A DNA stretch of 6,960 nucleotides from Nitrospina sp. (GCA_018647025.1 JABGTQ010000287.1:1-6960); one strand, 5' to 3'. Shown: positions 1 through 6,698, numbered from the stretch's first letter. The notes: generated by a model not told the origin, from the letters alone. A program made the numbers and translations.

Positions 1-2603
1 TGATTGACACAGGTATTCTGGTTCGACCTTTGAAATTTAGCCAAAGTGTAGATACTAACTGCCGAATCAAGATAATCCCCGCCTTCTATTTTTTTATTAG
101 ATGTTTTCTTAACATCATTTCGAACAACAATCCGCGTTGAGTCAGCACTAATAACTTCTCCAGCATTTTCCGCAATAATAACAGCTCCAGAGTCCCTCGC
201 CACAATTGCCTCCATACCTGTCCCGACAAAAGGAGCCTTCGGTTGCACCAATGGAACTGCCTGCCGTTGCATATTAGAACCCATTAACGCCCGATTCGCA
301 TCGTCGTTCTCTAAAAAAGGAATTAACGAAGCAGCAACACTTATAAGCTGCTTTGGCGAAATATCCATATAGTTAACTTTATTACTTGGAGATAGAAGAA
401 AATCACCTCCCTGACGAGCGGACACAACCTGATCACGAAACTTATTATTCTCATCTAGAGATACATTCGCCTGCGCAATAACATAGTCGTCTTCGACCAT
501 TGCTGTATGAAACTCCACATCATCTAACGCCGATCCATTTTCAACTTTCCTATAAGGAGTTTCAACAAATCCATACTCATTAACTCTGGCATACGTGCTC
601 AATGATGCAATAAGACCAATATTAGGCCCTTCTGGGGTTTCGATAGGACATACACGTCCATAGTGAGTTGGATGCACATCCCGCACCTCAAACCCAGCGC
701 GCTCCCTCGTCAAACCACCAGGGCCGAGCGCACTCAGTCTACGCTTATGAGTCACCTCAGACAGAGGGTTAGTTTGATCCATGAATTGAGACAACTGACT
801 ACTTCCAAAAAACTCTTTCATTACCGCAATAACTGGCTTTGAATTAACAAGATCGTGCGGCATTGAAACATCTAAATCCTGAATGGTCATACGCTCCACA
901 ATCGCTCTTTCCATTCTAACAAGCCCCACTCTAAATTGGTTTTCAAGTGACTCACCCACAGCTCGCACTCTTCGGTTTCCCAAATGATCAATATCATCTA
1001 TTGAACCAACTCCATTCCTCAAGCCAACCAGGAATTTCATCACCTCTTTTAAATCCCCTATAGTCAACAGTCGATTCTCGATCGGGATATCAAGCCCAAA
1101 CTTCTGATTAAGCTTCATGCGACCCACAACAGAAAGATTATATCTCTTAGGGTTAAAAAACAGATTCCAAAAAAGCGACTTTGCTATTTCAGGCGTTGGA
1201 GGGTCCCCTGGACGGAGACGCTTATATATTTCCCTTATTGCGTCTATCTGGTTATCAACTTTAGCGACTGCCAACGTATCCCTTATAACAGTATCAAGCA
1301 GCTCTTCGTCCACGCGAAGAATTGTAATATTCTTTATTCCATTTTTAAAAATAAACGCTAAAAGCTCTTCCGTTATAACTTGATTTGTTTCTGCAAATAC
1401 TTCTCCCGTCTCCTCATCCACAATCTCATCAAACAAATAACTACCTATCAAATTTTCAGAATCTATCTCAACCTTCACAGACTTCTGCATACGGCTCAAC
1501 TTCCGCATAACAGGAGGAACAACTTTTTTATTTGCCTTTATAATAATTTCGTCTGTTTTAGGGTCAACAATATCCTCTAATACCTTATGCCCCACCAACA
1601 AACTCTTACTCGGAATAAAAACTCGCTTATCTTTACCAGAGATACTAATCGTTTCAATTTCATAAAATGTTTCAAGAATTTCCTTTACCTCCATGCCAAA
1701 AGCTTGCAAAAGGATTGTCGCGGGAAGTTTTCTTCGTCGATCAATTTTCACATGAAGGATATCTTTAATATCAAATTCGAAGTCAATCCAAGAACCGCGG
1801 TCTGGGATAATTCTAGCAGAATAAAGAATTTTTCCACTTGCGTGAGACTTCCCCTTATCGTGCGAAAAAAATGCCCCCGGGGAACGATGCATCTGACTAA
1901 CAACAACTCGCTCAACACCATTTATCATAAACGTGCCATTAGAACTCATCATTGGCATTTCGCCCAAAAATATCTTCTGCTCCTTTACCTCCCGAACAAC
2001 ATTGCTCACTATCTGAGTAACTTTTTGCTCCTTAATCACCTTAATTACCTCAGGGGTAATTTCAGTACGGGCAGGAAATAGCACTTTGCCTGTAGCAGGA
2101 CTCCTAAGATCCTCTACAACATATTTACCCAACAAACCCTCTATCGTTTTAGCACTAACATCAATAGACTCTCGATCAAACAACACCAAACGCACCACCA
2201 TTCTCAAAGGATCCGAGTACGTTAGGCCCTTCTGCCTACACTCACTAAGCGGGTGCTTTTCTTTATAGAGAACTTCCTGGTCACATTTACCGCAAATTTC
2301 ACCAGGGCCACCCAACTCAGCATAGTCCCCACAACCACATTCCCAAGCCCCAACCTCAATCCCCACATACTCAATCTGGGCGGTGATATTAATGTCAGAA
2401 ATCGGAAAAACATCATGAAAAACCTCCTCCAAGCCTTTTAAATCCCTATGTTTATGAGCAACTGTACGCTGCATAAAAGATTCAAATGATTTTTTTTGAA
2501 TCTCGATTAAATTTGGAATATCTATCACTTGAGGTATTTTCGCGAAATTCTGCCTAGTCCGCAAACCTCCGCCAGAACGCTCCTCGGAAATAATCTTCGA
2601 CAT
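1..2603 (-). CDS. rpoB: RNA polymerase beta subunit, N-terminal part (cut by window edge)
   Basis: This is the second-largest RNA polymerase subunit; it forms one pincer of the enzyme and the rifampicin pocket. The frame stays open for 867 codons from an ATG at 2603 to the window edge. Motifs in order: [10 protein letters not shown] (27-36), GEMPMM (214-219), [20 protein letters not shown] (222-241), RLRPGDPPT (462-470), [16 protein letters not shown] (536-551), the rifampicin cluster (600-631), then [19 protein letters not shown] (647-665). It ends at SNQNTCVN, which aligns with E. coli SNQNTCIN. The catalytic C-terminal part lies outside the window. Numbering runs about 93 residues ahead of E. 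coli at the rifampicin cluster. This comes from a Cys4 insert (about 81-118) and an extra repeat-like segment (about 144-203). The upstream AAGG is weak and about 12 bases from the ATG, so the start is likely rather than certain. It follows rplL after 60 bases. Confidence 0.98.
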   Translation of the reverse strand, partial: MSKIISEERSGGGLRTRQNFAKIPQVIDIPNLIEIQKKSFESFMQRTVAHKHRDLKGLEEVFHDVFPISDINITAQIEYVGIEVGAWECGCGDYAELGGPGEICGKCDQEVLYKEKHPLSECRQKGLTYSDPLRMVVRLVLFDRESIDVSAKTIEGLLGKYVVEDLRSPATGKVLFPARTEITPEVIKVIKEQKVTQIVSNVVREVKEQKIFLGEMPMMSSNGTFMINGVERVVVSQMHRSPGAFFSHDKGKSHASGKILYSARIIPDRGSWIDFEFDIKDILHVKIDRRRKLPATILLQAFGMEVKEILETFYEIETISISGKDKRVFIPSKSLLVGHKVLEDIVDPKTDEIIIKANKKVVPPVMRKLSRMQKSVKVEIDSENLIGSYLFDEIVDEETGEVFAETNQVITEELLAFIFKNGIKNITILRVDEELLDTVIRDTLAVAKVDNQIDAIREIYKRLRPGDPPTPEIAKSLFWNLFFNPKRYNLSVVGRMKLNQKFGLDIPIENRLLTIGDLKEVMKFLVGLRNGVGSIDDIDHLGNRRVRAVGESLENQFRVGLVRMERAIVERMTIQDLDVSMPHDLVNSKPVIAVMKEFFGSSQLSQFMDQTNPLSEVTHKRRLSALGPGGLTRERAGFEVRDVHPTHYGRVCPIETPEGPNIGLIASLSTYARVNEYGFVETPYRKVENGSALDDVEFHTAMVEDDYVIAQANVSLDENNKFRDQVVSARQGGDFLLSPSNKVNYMDISPKQLISVAASLIPFLENDDANRALMGSNMQRQAVPLVQPKAPFVGTGMEAIVARDSGAVIIAENAGEVISADSTRIVVRNDVKKTSNKKIEGGDYLDSAVSIYTLAKFQRSNQNTCVN

Positions 2604-2663
2604 ACTTATTTAAGACCTTATTTTAAAGGGATCACTAAAAAAAACCAACAACCTCAAAAAAAA

Positions 2664-3041
2664 CTACTTCACCTCCACGGACCCGCCAGCAGTCTCGATC
2701 TTAGCCTTAATCTCATCAGCCTCTTCTTTTTTAACACCTTCTTTGATCGGTTTTGGTGCGCCTTCAACCAAATCCTTAGCATCTTTTAAGCCTAAGCCTG
2801 TTATAGCGCGCACCTCTTTAATCACCTGAATTTTCTTGTCTCCAACCGCAGTAAGAACAACATCAAACTCGGTTTTCTCCTCTCCACCACCAGCCACGGC
2901 ACCAGGTGCAGCAGCAACAGCAATAGTTGGCGCAGCAGCAGTAACCCCATACTTCTCCTCTAATTCTTTAACGAACTCCGACATTTCCAACACAGTCATA
3001 TTGTCAATAAAGGAGACAACATCTTCTTTTACAACGGCCAT
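2664..3041 (-). CDS. rplL: 50S ribosomal protein L7/L12 (bL12)
   Basis: L7/L12 is the multicopy stalk protein. It binds L10 as dimers and recruits and stimulates the GTPase factors EF-Tu, EF-G and IF2. At 125 residues it has the usual length. The N-terminal dimerisation domain spans about 1-35 ([17 protein letters not shown]). The flexible hinge at about 34-56 is rich in Ala, Gly and Pro. The C-terminal factor-binding domain spans about 57-125 and carries the signature [20 protein letters not shown] (75-94). The ATG at 3041 is fixed by a very strong Shine-Dalgarno sequence (AAGGAGGT) just upstream, as expected for a protein made in excess over its neighbours. The gene lies 119 bases after rplJ and 60 before rpoB. 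Confidence 0.98.
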   Translation of the reverse strand: MAVVKEDVVSFIDNMTVLEMSEFVKELEEKYGVTAAAPTIAVAAAPGAVAGGGEEKTEFDVVLTAVGDKKIQVIKEVRAITGLGLKDAKDLVEGAPKPIKEGVKKEEADEIKAKIETAGGSVEVK

Positions 3042-3045
3042 TACG

Positions 3046-3053
3046 ACCTCCTT
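3046..3053 (-). promoter_or_regulatory. Strong ribosome binding site of rplL
   Basis: On the minus strand the sequence AAGGAGGT lies 4 bases before the rplL ATG. It is a complete anti-16S match and the strongest in the window. It fits the need for several L7/L12 copies per ribosome when the other proteins are needed once. Confidence 0.85.
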
Positions 3054-3160
3054 TCGATAAGTAAATTTCCTAAACTTAATTCAAATAAATTATAAATTCC
3101 CAGAACCTCCCCCAACCTCAATGCAATAAATTACAGAGAAGTTAAAGCCGCTCACCCTGT

Positions 3161-3679
3161 TTATTTTTTTTCTCGAACCGCGTCAAGTGTACCGACAAGC
3201 TTACGCAACAAGGATGAAAACACTCCAGCAAAGTTAGTTGTCGGACCCTGAAAAACTGACAACATCTGCGAAATCAACTCATCCCGCGTAGGCAATTCCG
3301 CAAGAGCTTGCACTTCCGCCGGAGATACCTTTTTACCTTCAATGACTCCACAAATAACTTCTGGAGACCTAGCAGCACCCGACTTAACAAAATCAGCCAG
3401 TGCTTTTGCAGGAGCAACCACATCATCAAAACCAACCAAAATAGAGACCGGCCCCTTAAAATCTTCACCCAAAACCTCAAGGGTAGTATCTTTTACTGCC
3501 CTACGAGCCAAGGTGTTTTTTACAACACGAAAATCCACCGATCGACTTCTCATATAAACACGTAACGCGGTTATCCCCTCGGCGTCTATACCTTGGTAGT
3601 TAGCAACCACGGCAGATTTAGCCCGAGAAAAAATACCATGCAACTCTTCAACCATTTCAACCTTAACTGAATTTACCAC
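3161..3679 (-). CDS. rplJ: 50S ribosomal protein L10 (uL10)
   Basis: L10 anchors the L7/L12 dimers to the ribosome near L11. In other bacteria the L10-L12 complex also represses its own mRNA. The protein has 172 residues, the usual length. The globular RNA-binding N-terminal part contains AVVANYQGI (23-31), VVKNTLARRAV (53-63) and GPVSILVG (76-83). The C-terminal part has LPTRDELISQML (128-139) followed by the helix that binds L12 dimers. The start is GTG at 3679, with GAGG 7 bases upstream; no ATG in frame fits as well. A 7-bp hairpin lies just upstream of this ribosome binding site. The gap to rplA is 91 bases, long enough to hold an autoregulatory leader. Confidence 0.97.
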   Translation of the reverse strand: MVNSVKVEMVEELHGIFSRAKSAVVANYQGIDAEGITALRVYMRSRSVDFRVVKNTLARRAVKDTTLEVLGEDFKGPVSILVGFDDVVAPAKALADFVKSGAARSPEVICGVIEGKKVSPAEVQALAELPTRDELISQMLSVFQGPTTNFAGVFSSLLRKLVGTLDAVREKK

Positions 3680-3686
3680 AGAACAA

Positions 3687-3690
3687 CCTC
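3687..3690 (-). promoter_or_regulatory. Ribosome binding site deciding the GTG start of rplJ
   Basis: GAGG on the minus strand lies 7 bases before the GTG at 3677-3679. The spacing supports GTG as the start codon of rplJ. Confidence 0.6.
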
Positions 3691-3698
3691 ACTATTTA

Positions 3699-3715
3699 CT
3701 AAGTAACCTACTTAG
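3699..3715 (-). promoter_or_regulatory. Hairpin in the rplJ leader, possible L10 translational control element
   Basis: CTAAGTA and TACTTAG form a perfect 7-bp inverted repeat around a 3-base loop (GGT in the transcript). It lies 8 bases upstream of the rplJ Shine-Dalgarno sequence, inside the 91-base rplA-rplJ gap. No T-run follows, so it does not look like a terminator. Its place matches where the L10 leader autoregulatory RNA sits in other bacteria. I cannot show the kink-turn features of that family, so the regulatory role is an inference from position. Confidence 0.45.
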
Positions 3716-3770
3716 AACTTAAAGCTACTAAAAAAAATACCTAACAAAATAAACCCGCGATCCCCTTAGA

Positions 3771-4460
3771 TCAAGCAGACGCAAAAGCAACTCTAATTCC
3801 AGCGCCCATGGTTGAGGAAAGAGACACAGCCTTCACATACTTACCCTTACTTGACGTAGGCTTCATACGAACCAGCTCTTCCATAAGAGCATTAAAGTTC
3901 TCCGCCAAGGCCTCCACAGAAAAGCTAGCCTTACCAACTAAAGCATGAACAGTCCCACCCTTATCGACCCTAAAATCAACCTTTCCCGCCTGTATTTCCT
4001 CAACCGCTTCTTTAACAGCAAAAGTTACAGTTCCCGTTTTTGGATTCGGCATCATTCCACGAGGACCCAAAACCTTACCAATTCTTCCAACCACACCCAT
4101 CATATCTGGCGTAGCCACAACACGATCAAATTCTAGCCATCCATCCTGAATTTTTTTCATTAGATCTTCGCCGCCTACAAATTCCGCTCCTGCCTCCCTA
4201 GCTTCCGCCTCCTTTTCCCCCTTAGCGAACACTAACACACGAAACTTTTTACCAGTCCCCTTTGGAAGCAAAACACTTCCTCTAACATTTTGATCTGCCT
4301 TACGCGAGTCTACGCCCAAACGCACAGCGATATCTACCGACTCGTCAAATTTAGCCTGAGCAGTCTCCTTTGCCAAACTAACCGCTTCAATCAACTCATA
4401 TTCCTTCATAGGCTCTACTTTTTCGAGAGCAAGCCTCATTCTCTTACCTAATTTTGCCAT
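3771..4460 (-). CDS. rplA: 50S ribosomal protein L1 (uL1)
   Basis: L1 forms the mobile L1 stalk of the 50S subunit, which helps release tRNA from the E site. In several bacteria it also represses the rplK-rplA mRNA. The 229-residue length is normal (E. coli 234). Visible motifs are [20 protein letters not shown] (37-56), [12 protein letters not shown] (60-71), [20 protein letters not shown] (125-144), the signature [16 protein letters not shown] (165-180), and a C-terminal TMGAGIRV, as in E. coli (TMGAG). The ATG at 4460 has AGGAG 8 bases upstream. The gene follows rplK by 20 bases, so the two are surely cotranscribed. Confidence 0.98.
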   Translation of the reverse strand: MAKLGKRMRLALEKVEPMKEYELIEAVSLAKETAQAKFDESVDIAVRLGVDSRKADQNVRGSVLLPKGTGKKFRVLVFAKGEKEAEAREAGAEFVGGEDLMKKIQDGWLEFDRVVATPDMMGVVGRIGKVLGPRGMMPNPKTGTVTFAVKEAVEEIQAGKVDFRVDKGGTVHALVGKASFSVEALAENFNALMEELVRMKPTSSKGKYVKAVSLSSTMGAGIRVAFASA

Positions 4461-4480
4461 TAATCTATCTCCTAATCTAG

Positions 4481-4909
4481 TCAGCCTTCAACTTTTATTC
4501 CCATACTTTTTGCAGACCCCTCAATAATAAGCGCTGCCTGCTCGACAGTATTAGCATTAAGATCTTCCATTTTGACCCGGGCTATTTCCCTTATTTGCTC
4601 AGCGTTAACGGTACCCACAAATTCGCGACTAGGGTTAGAAGAGCCTTTCGCAATACTAGCAGCTTGCTTAAGGAGAATAGAAGCGGGCGGTGATTTCGTA
4701 ATAAATGAGAAAGTTTTGTCTTTATAAACAGAAATAACGACAGGGATAATCATTCCTTCCTTACCCTTAGTTTCCGCATTAAAAGCCTTACAAAAATCCA
4801 TTATATTAACTCCATGCTGACCCAATGCGGGCCCAACAGGTGGCGAAGGAGTCGCTTGACCAGCAGGAATCTGTAACTTAATGAGAGACGTTGCTTGTTT
4901 TGTTGCCAC
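4481..4909 (-). CDS. rplK: 50S ribosomal protein L11 (uL11)
   Basis: L11 binds the GTPase-associated region of 23S rRNA at the stalk base. It is the target site region for thiostrepton and is needed for RelA activation in species that have RelA. The protein has 142 residues, matching E. coli in length. The N-terminal domain holds the conserved proline-rich turn and helix [20 protein letters not shown] (21-40). The C-terminal rRNA-binding domain spans about 72-142, with [13 protein letters not shown] (72-84) and [15 protein letters not shown] at the end. The start is GTG at 4909, supported by AAAGGAG 4 bases upstream. It lies 46 bases after nusG and 20 before rplA. I did not find a clear L1-binding mimic in the short leader. 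Confidence 0.98.
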   Translation of the reverse strand: MATKQATSLIKLQIPAGQATPSPPVGPALGQHGVNIMDFCKAFNAETKGKEGMIIPVVISVYKDKTFSFITKSPPASILLKQAASIAKGSSNPSREFVGTVNAEQIREIARVKMEDLNANTVEQAALIIEGSAKSMGIKVEG

Positions 4910-4913
4910 TTAG

Positions 4914-4920
4914 CTCCTTT
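4914..4920 (-). promoter_or_regulatory. Ribosome binding site deciding the GTG start of rplK
   Basis: AAAGGAG on the minus strand is followed by CTAA and then GTG (4907-4909). The close fit supports GTG as the rplK start; the resulting protein [10 protein letters not shown] aligns with the usual L11 N-terminus. Confidence 0.75.
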
Positions 4921-4955
4921 CTAACCTATTTATTCTCTTCATAAAACTAAACTCC

Positions 4956-5513
4956 TCAAACTGATTCGACTTGCGAAAATTCTAATTCAACTGGCGTAGC
5001 ACGACCAAAAATAGAAACCATTACTCTTACCTTACCCTTTTCTTGATTAACCTCATCAACACTACCGTTAAAATTAAGAAACGGACCATCGATAACACGC
5101 ACACTCTCACCCTTCTCAAAAGAGAATTTAGGCCGAAGCAGGGAACTCTCTCCACTTATCTGCCCTTTAATTGTTTTCACTTCCTCTTCTGACAGCGGAA
5201 CAGGCTTACCCCCGCTACCAAGAAAACCAGTAACCTTCGCTGTATTCTTAATCATGTACCAAATATCCTGAGACATATCAACGCTGATCAAAACATACCC
5301 CGGGAAAAATTTTTTTGACGAAACTTTCTTTTTCCCCTTACGAATCTCAACAACATCTTCTACAGGAATAACAATTTCCCCCAAAGCTTCTTTACATAAA
5401 GAACGCCCAAACTGCTCTTCAAGGCTAGTTTTTACTTTTTGCTCAAAACCAGAATATGTGTGAATAACATACCAACTCTTACTCACCTCATCCTCCACCT
5501 CAATCTCAGACAT
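4956..5513 (-). CDS. nusG: Transcription termination/antitermination factor NusG
   Basis: NusG binds the RNA polymerase clamp to aid processive elongation. Its KOW domain contacts Rho or ribosomal protein S10. The protein has 185 residues. The NGN domain starts at SWYVIHTYSGFEQKVK (13-28) and includes KKFFPGYVLISVDM (67-80) and TAKVTGFLGSGGKPVPL (91-107). The KOW motif lies at KGESVRVIDGPFLNFNGSVD (134-153), with FGRATPVEL near the end. The first 11 residues form an acidic extension (SEIEVEDEV) before the usual start of the fold. An in-frame GTG at codon 10 could give a shorter form. The ATG overlaps the secE stop (ATGTCTGA), indicating translational coupling. Confidence 0.98.
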   Translation of the reverse strand: MSEIEVEDEVSKSWYVIHTYSGFEQKVKTSLEEQFGRSLCKEALGEIVIPVEDVVEIRKGKKKVSSKKFFPGYVLISVDMSQDIWYMIKNTAKVTGFLGSGGKPVPLSEEEVKTIKGQISGESSLLRPKFSFEKGESVRVIDGPFLNFNGSVDEVNQEKGKVRVMVSIFGRATPVELEFSQVESV

Positions 5514-5694
5514 TCAAAAGCGCCTCAACAATTTTAGACAAAAGAACATCAACCAATCCCAAGAAAACAGCCATAATAAGCACCACTACCAGAACCACCG
5601 CCGTTCCACCCATTGCTTCCTTCTTAGAAGGCCAAGTAACCTTCTTAACCTCGCCCCTAACCTCCAACAAAAATTGAATCGCCTTAGCTACCAT
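5506..5694 (-). CDS. secE: Preprotein translocase subunit SecE (single-spanning form)
   Basis: SecE clamps SecY in the inner-membrane SecYEG channel. The protein is 62 residues long: the short one-membrane-segment form found in most bacteria, unlike the 127-residue, three-segment form of E. coli. The amphipathic helix and signature EVRGEVKKVTWPSKKEA (11-27) precede one hydrophobic segment (about 31-52, rich in Val and Leu). The ATG at 5694 has no clear Shine-Dalgarno sequence; the 26 bases between it and tRNA-Trp are T-rich. The stop overlaps the nusG start by 8 bases, and secE-nusG pairing is almost universal in bacteria. Confidence 0.97.
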   Translation of the reverse strand: MVAKAIQFLLEVRGEVKKVTWPSKKEAMGGTAVVLVVVLIMAVFLGLVDVLLSKIVEALLNV

Positions 5695-5720
5695 TTAAAA
5701 CCCATTAAAAAAAATCAACA

Positions 5721-5794
5721 CAGGCCAGGAGGGACTCGAACCCCCAACCCTCGGATTTGGAGTCCGACGCTCTAGCCATTAGAGCTACTGGCCT
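5721..5794 (-). tRNA. trnW: tRNA-Trp (anticodon CCA)
   Basis: The minus strand gives a 74-base cloverleaf. The acceptor AGGCCAG pairs with CTGGCCT, the D arm contains AGCTCTAATGGCTAGAGC, the anticodon loop is CTCCAAA with anticodon CCA, and the T arm has GGTTCGAGTCCC. The discriminator is G. The 3' CCA is not encoded. It lies between rpmG and secE, 26 bases before secE, a common arrangement outside enterics, and is probably cut out of a shared transcript. Confidence 0.97.
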
Positions 5795-5898
5795 ATTCGC
5801 ATTCCAAAAATAAAAGAAGATCCCGACCAAAAATAAACTTTAACCACCTATATATAGTTAGTCAGCAATTTAATGACGCAAAGCAACCAACCAGCACT

Positions 5899-6048
5899 CT
5901 ACTTAGTTTCCTTATGAAGGATGTGCTTCCGGCAAAACCTACAATACTTCTTAAACTCCAAGCGCTGGGTCGTTAGCTTTTTATTCTTAGTTGTTGAATA
6001 ATTCCTACGCTTACACTCCACGCAAGCCAAGCTAATAATATCTCGCAT
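5899..6048 (-). CDS. rpmG: 50S ribosomal protein L33 (bL33), zinc-binding type
   Basis: L33 is a small protein of the 50S subunit near the E site. The 49-residue sequence starts [20 protein letters not shown] and ends [13 protein letters not shown]. It keeps two CxxC pairs, C9/C12 and C36/C39, so it is the zinc-binding (C+) paralogue. The ATG at 6048 fits the family N-terminus, but its nearest Shine-Dalgarno-like sequence (AAGG) is only 2 bases away; another AGG lies about 10 bases upstream. It stands between tRNA-Thr(GGU), 115 bases upstream, and tRNA-Trp, 104 bases downstream. In E. coli relatives this position after the tRNA is held by tufB; rpmG-secE-nusG linkage is common elsewhere. Confidence 0.96.
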   Translation of the reverse strand: MRDIISLACVECKRRNYSTTKNKKLTTQRLEFKKYCRFCRKHILHKETK

Positions 6049-6163
6049 ATCCTTAAAACCTAAATTGTTATTTCAAATCTACAGGGCAAGGAACTTACCT
6101 CTCCTTACAATCCAATAAAAAACCGATAAACTACAAAACCTTCTCAAACAAGCACGTAAAAAA

Positions 6164-6235
<72 letters not shown>

Positions 6236-6271
6236 ATCTGATCCAAATCCAACCACCTATATAATACAGGG

Positions 6272-6348
6272 TGGAGCGGGAAACGGGACTCGAACCCGCG
6301 ACCCTCAGCTTGGAAGGCTGACGCTCTAGCCAACTGAGCTATTCCCGC
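6272..6348 (-). tRNA. trnG: tRNA-Gly (anticodon UCC), CCA encoded
   Basis: The acceptor GCGGGAA pairs with TTCCCGC. The D arm contains GCTCAGTTGGCTAGAGC, and the anticodon stem TCAGC/GCTGA surrounds CTTCCAA, giving anticodon TCC. The T arm has GGGTTCGAGTCCC. The discriminator T at 6275 is followed by a genomic CCA (6272-6274). It corresponds to E. coli glyT in order and anticodon. Confidence 0.97.
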
Positions 6349-6364
6349 ACTGCCCTAAAAAAAA

Positions 6365-6446
6365 TGGGGAGGGAAGGATTCGAACCTTCGAAGGCTGAGC
6401 CGACAGATTTACAGTCTGTTCCCTTTGACCACTCGGGAACCTCCCC
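6365..6446 (-). tRNA. trnY: tRNA-Tyr (anticodon GUA)
   Basis: The acceptor GGGGAGG pairs with CCTCCCC, with discriminator A. The anticodon stem ACAGA/TCTGT surrounds CTGTAAA, giving anticodon GTA. A long variable arm of about 13 bases (GGCT/GCC stem) makes this a class II tRNA of 82 bases, as expected for bacterial tRNA-Tyr. The T arm is GAAGG TTCGAAT CCTTC. CCA is not encoded. It lies 16 bases before tRNA-Gly and corresponds to E. coli tyrU. Confidence 0.97.
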
Positions 6447-6465
6447 TTACTAAATGGAGGATGAT

Positions 6466-6496
6466 ATTTTAAAAATCCCCCGCCACTAGACGGCAA
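6466..6496 (-). promoter_or_regulatory. Possible internal promoter before tRNA-Tyr
   Basis: TTGCCG (6491-6496) and TAAAAT (6466-6471) are separated by 19 bases on the minus strand. The -10 element ends 19 bases before tRNA-Tyr, nearly the same distance as the main promoter keeps from tRNA-Thr(UGU). The spacer is longer than ideal and the -35 matches only 4 of 6 positions. It lies in the unusually long 126-base gap between the first and second tRNA. Confidence 0.3.
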
Positions 6497-6572
6497 CACA
6501 CGAAGAACAGCCACCCATATTAAGAGGACTAAAACCCCCGAGGATCTTCTTCCAAACATACCAGGCTAGGTG

Positions 6573-6648
6573 TGGAGCTGGCAAGAGGACTCGAACCTCC
6601 GACCTGCTGATTACAAATCAGCTGCTCTACCAACTGAGCTACGCCAGC
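6573..6648 (-). tRNA. trnT: tRNA-Thr (anticodon UGU), CCA encoded
   Basis: The acceptor GCTGGCG pairs with TGCCAGC, with one G-T pair. The D arm contains GCTCAGTTGGTAGAGC, the anticodon stem GCTGA/TCAGC surrounds TTTGTAA (anticodon TGT), and the T arm has GGTTCGAGTCC. The discriminator T at 6576 is followed by a genomic CCA (6573-6575). It is the first gene of the cluster and corresponds to E. coli thrU; a strong promoter lies just upstream. Confidence 0.97.
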
Positions 6649-6668
6649 CCAGCAAACGAAAAACGTAC

Positions 6669-6698
6669 ATAATACAAAGCCTCACCAAGGGCTGTCAA
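6669..6698 (-). promoter_or_regulatory. Sigma70-type promoter of the tRNA cluster
   Basis: On the minus strand a perfect -35 TTGACA (6693-6698) and a -10 TATTAT (6669-6674) are 18 bases apart. An AT-rich tract with short A and T runs lies just upstream of the -35 (about 6699-6730) and could act as an UP element. Transcription would start near 6661, about 13 bases before tRNA-Thr(UGU). This is the best promoter in the window and may drive the tRNAs and some or all genes downstream. Confidence 0.8.

Noticed and set aside
2222..2416. A 64-codon minus-strand frame (starting MMFFRFLTL)
   Set aside because: It overlaps rpoB in a shifted frame. The rpoB frame reads cleanly through with conserved residues, so there is no sign of a frameshift.
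1117..2789. Several plus-strand open frames of 60-164 codons across this stretch
   Set aside because: They lie opposite rpoB (and the rplL end), which is unbroken and strongly conserved on the minus strand. They have no recognisable domain and an unnatural composition.
2836..3060. Plus-strand frame rich in Ser, Thr and Ala
   Set aside because: It is the antisense of the rplL hinge and N-terminal domain, and it reflects their Ala/Gly codons.
3075..3140. A perfect TATAAT in the rplJ-rplL gap (minus strand)
   Set aside because: No -35 of even fair quality lies at 16-18 bases; the nearest TTG-like hexamers are 15 or 21 bases away. In AT-rich DNA a lone TATAAT is weak evidence.
3274..3565. Open frames on both strands within rplJ
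   Set aside because: They are shadows of the conserved rplJ frame, with no ribosome binding site or domain.
3945..4136. A 63-codon plus-strand open frame
   Set aside because: It is antisense to the most conserved part of rplA and has no independent support.
5849..5881. Possible promoter before tRNA-Trp (TTGCGT and TATATA)
   Set aside because: The spacer is 19-21 bases and the -35 is poor. The TA-rich stretch alone is not enough to call a promoter.
6326..6559. A 77-codon minus-strand open frame (starting MFGRRSSGV)
   Set aside because: It runs through tRNA-Tyr and part of tRNA-Gly. Its middle (SAQPSKVRILPSP) is simply translated tRNA, a well-known false gene.
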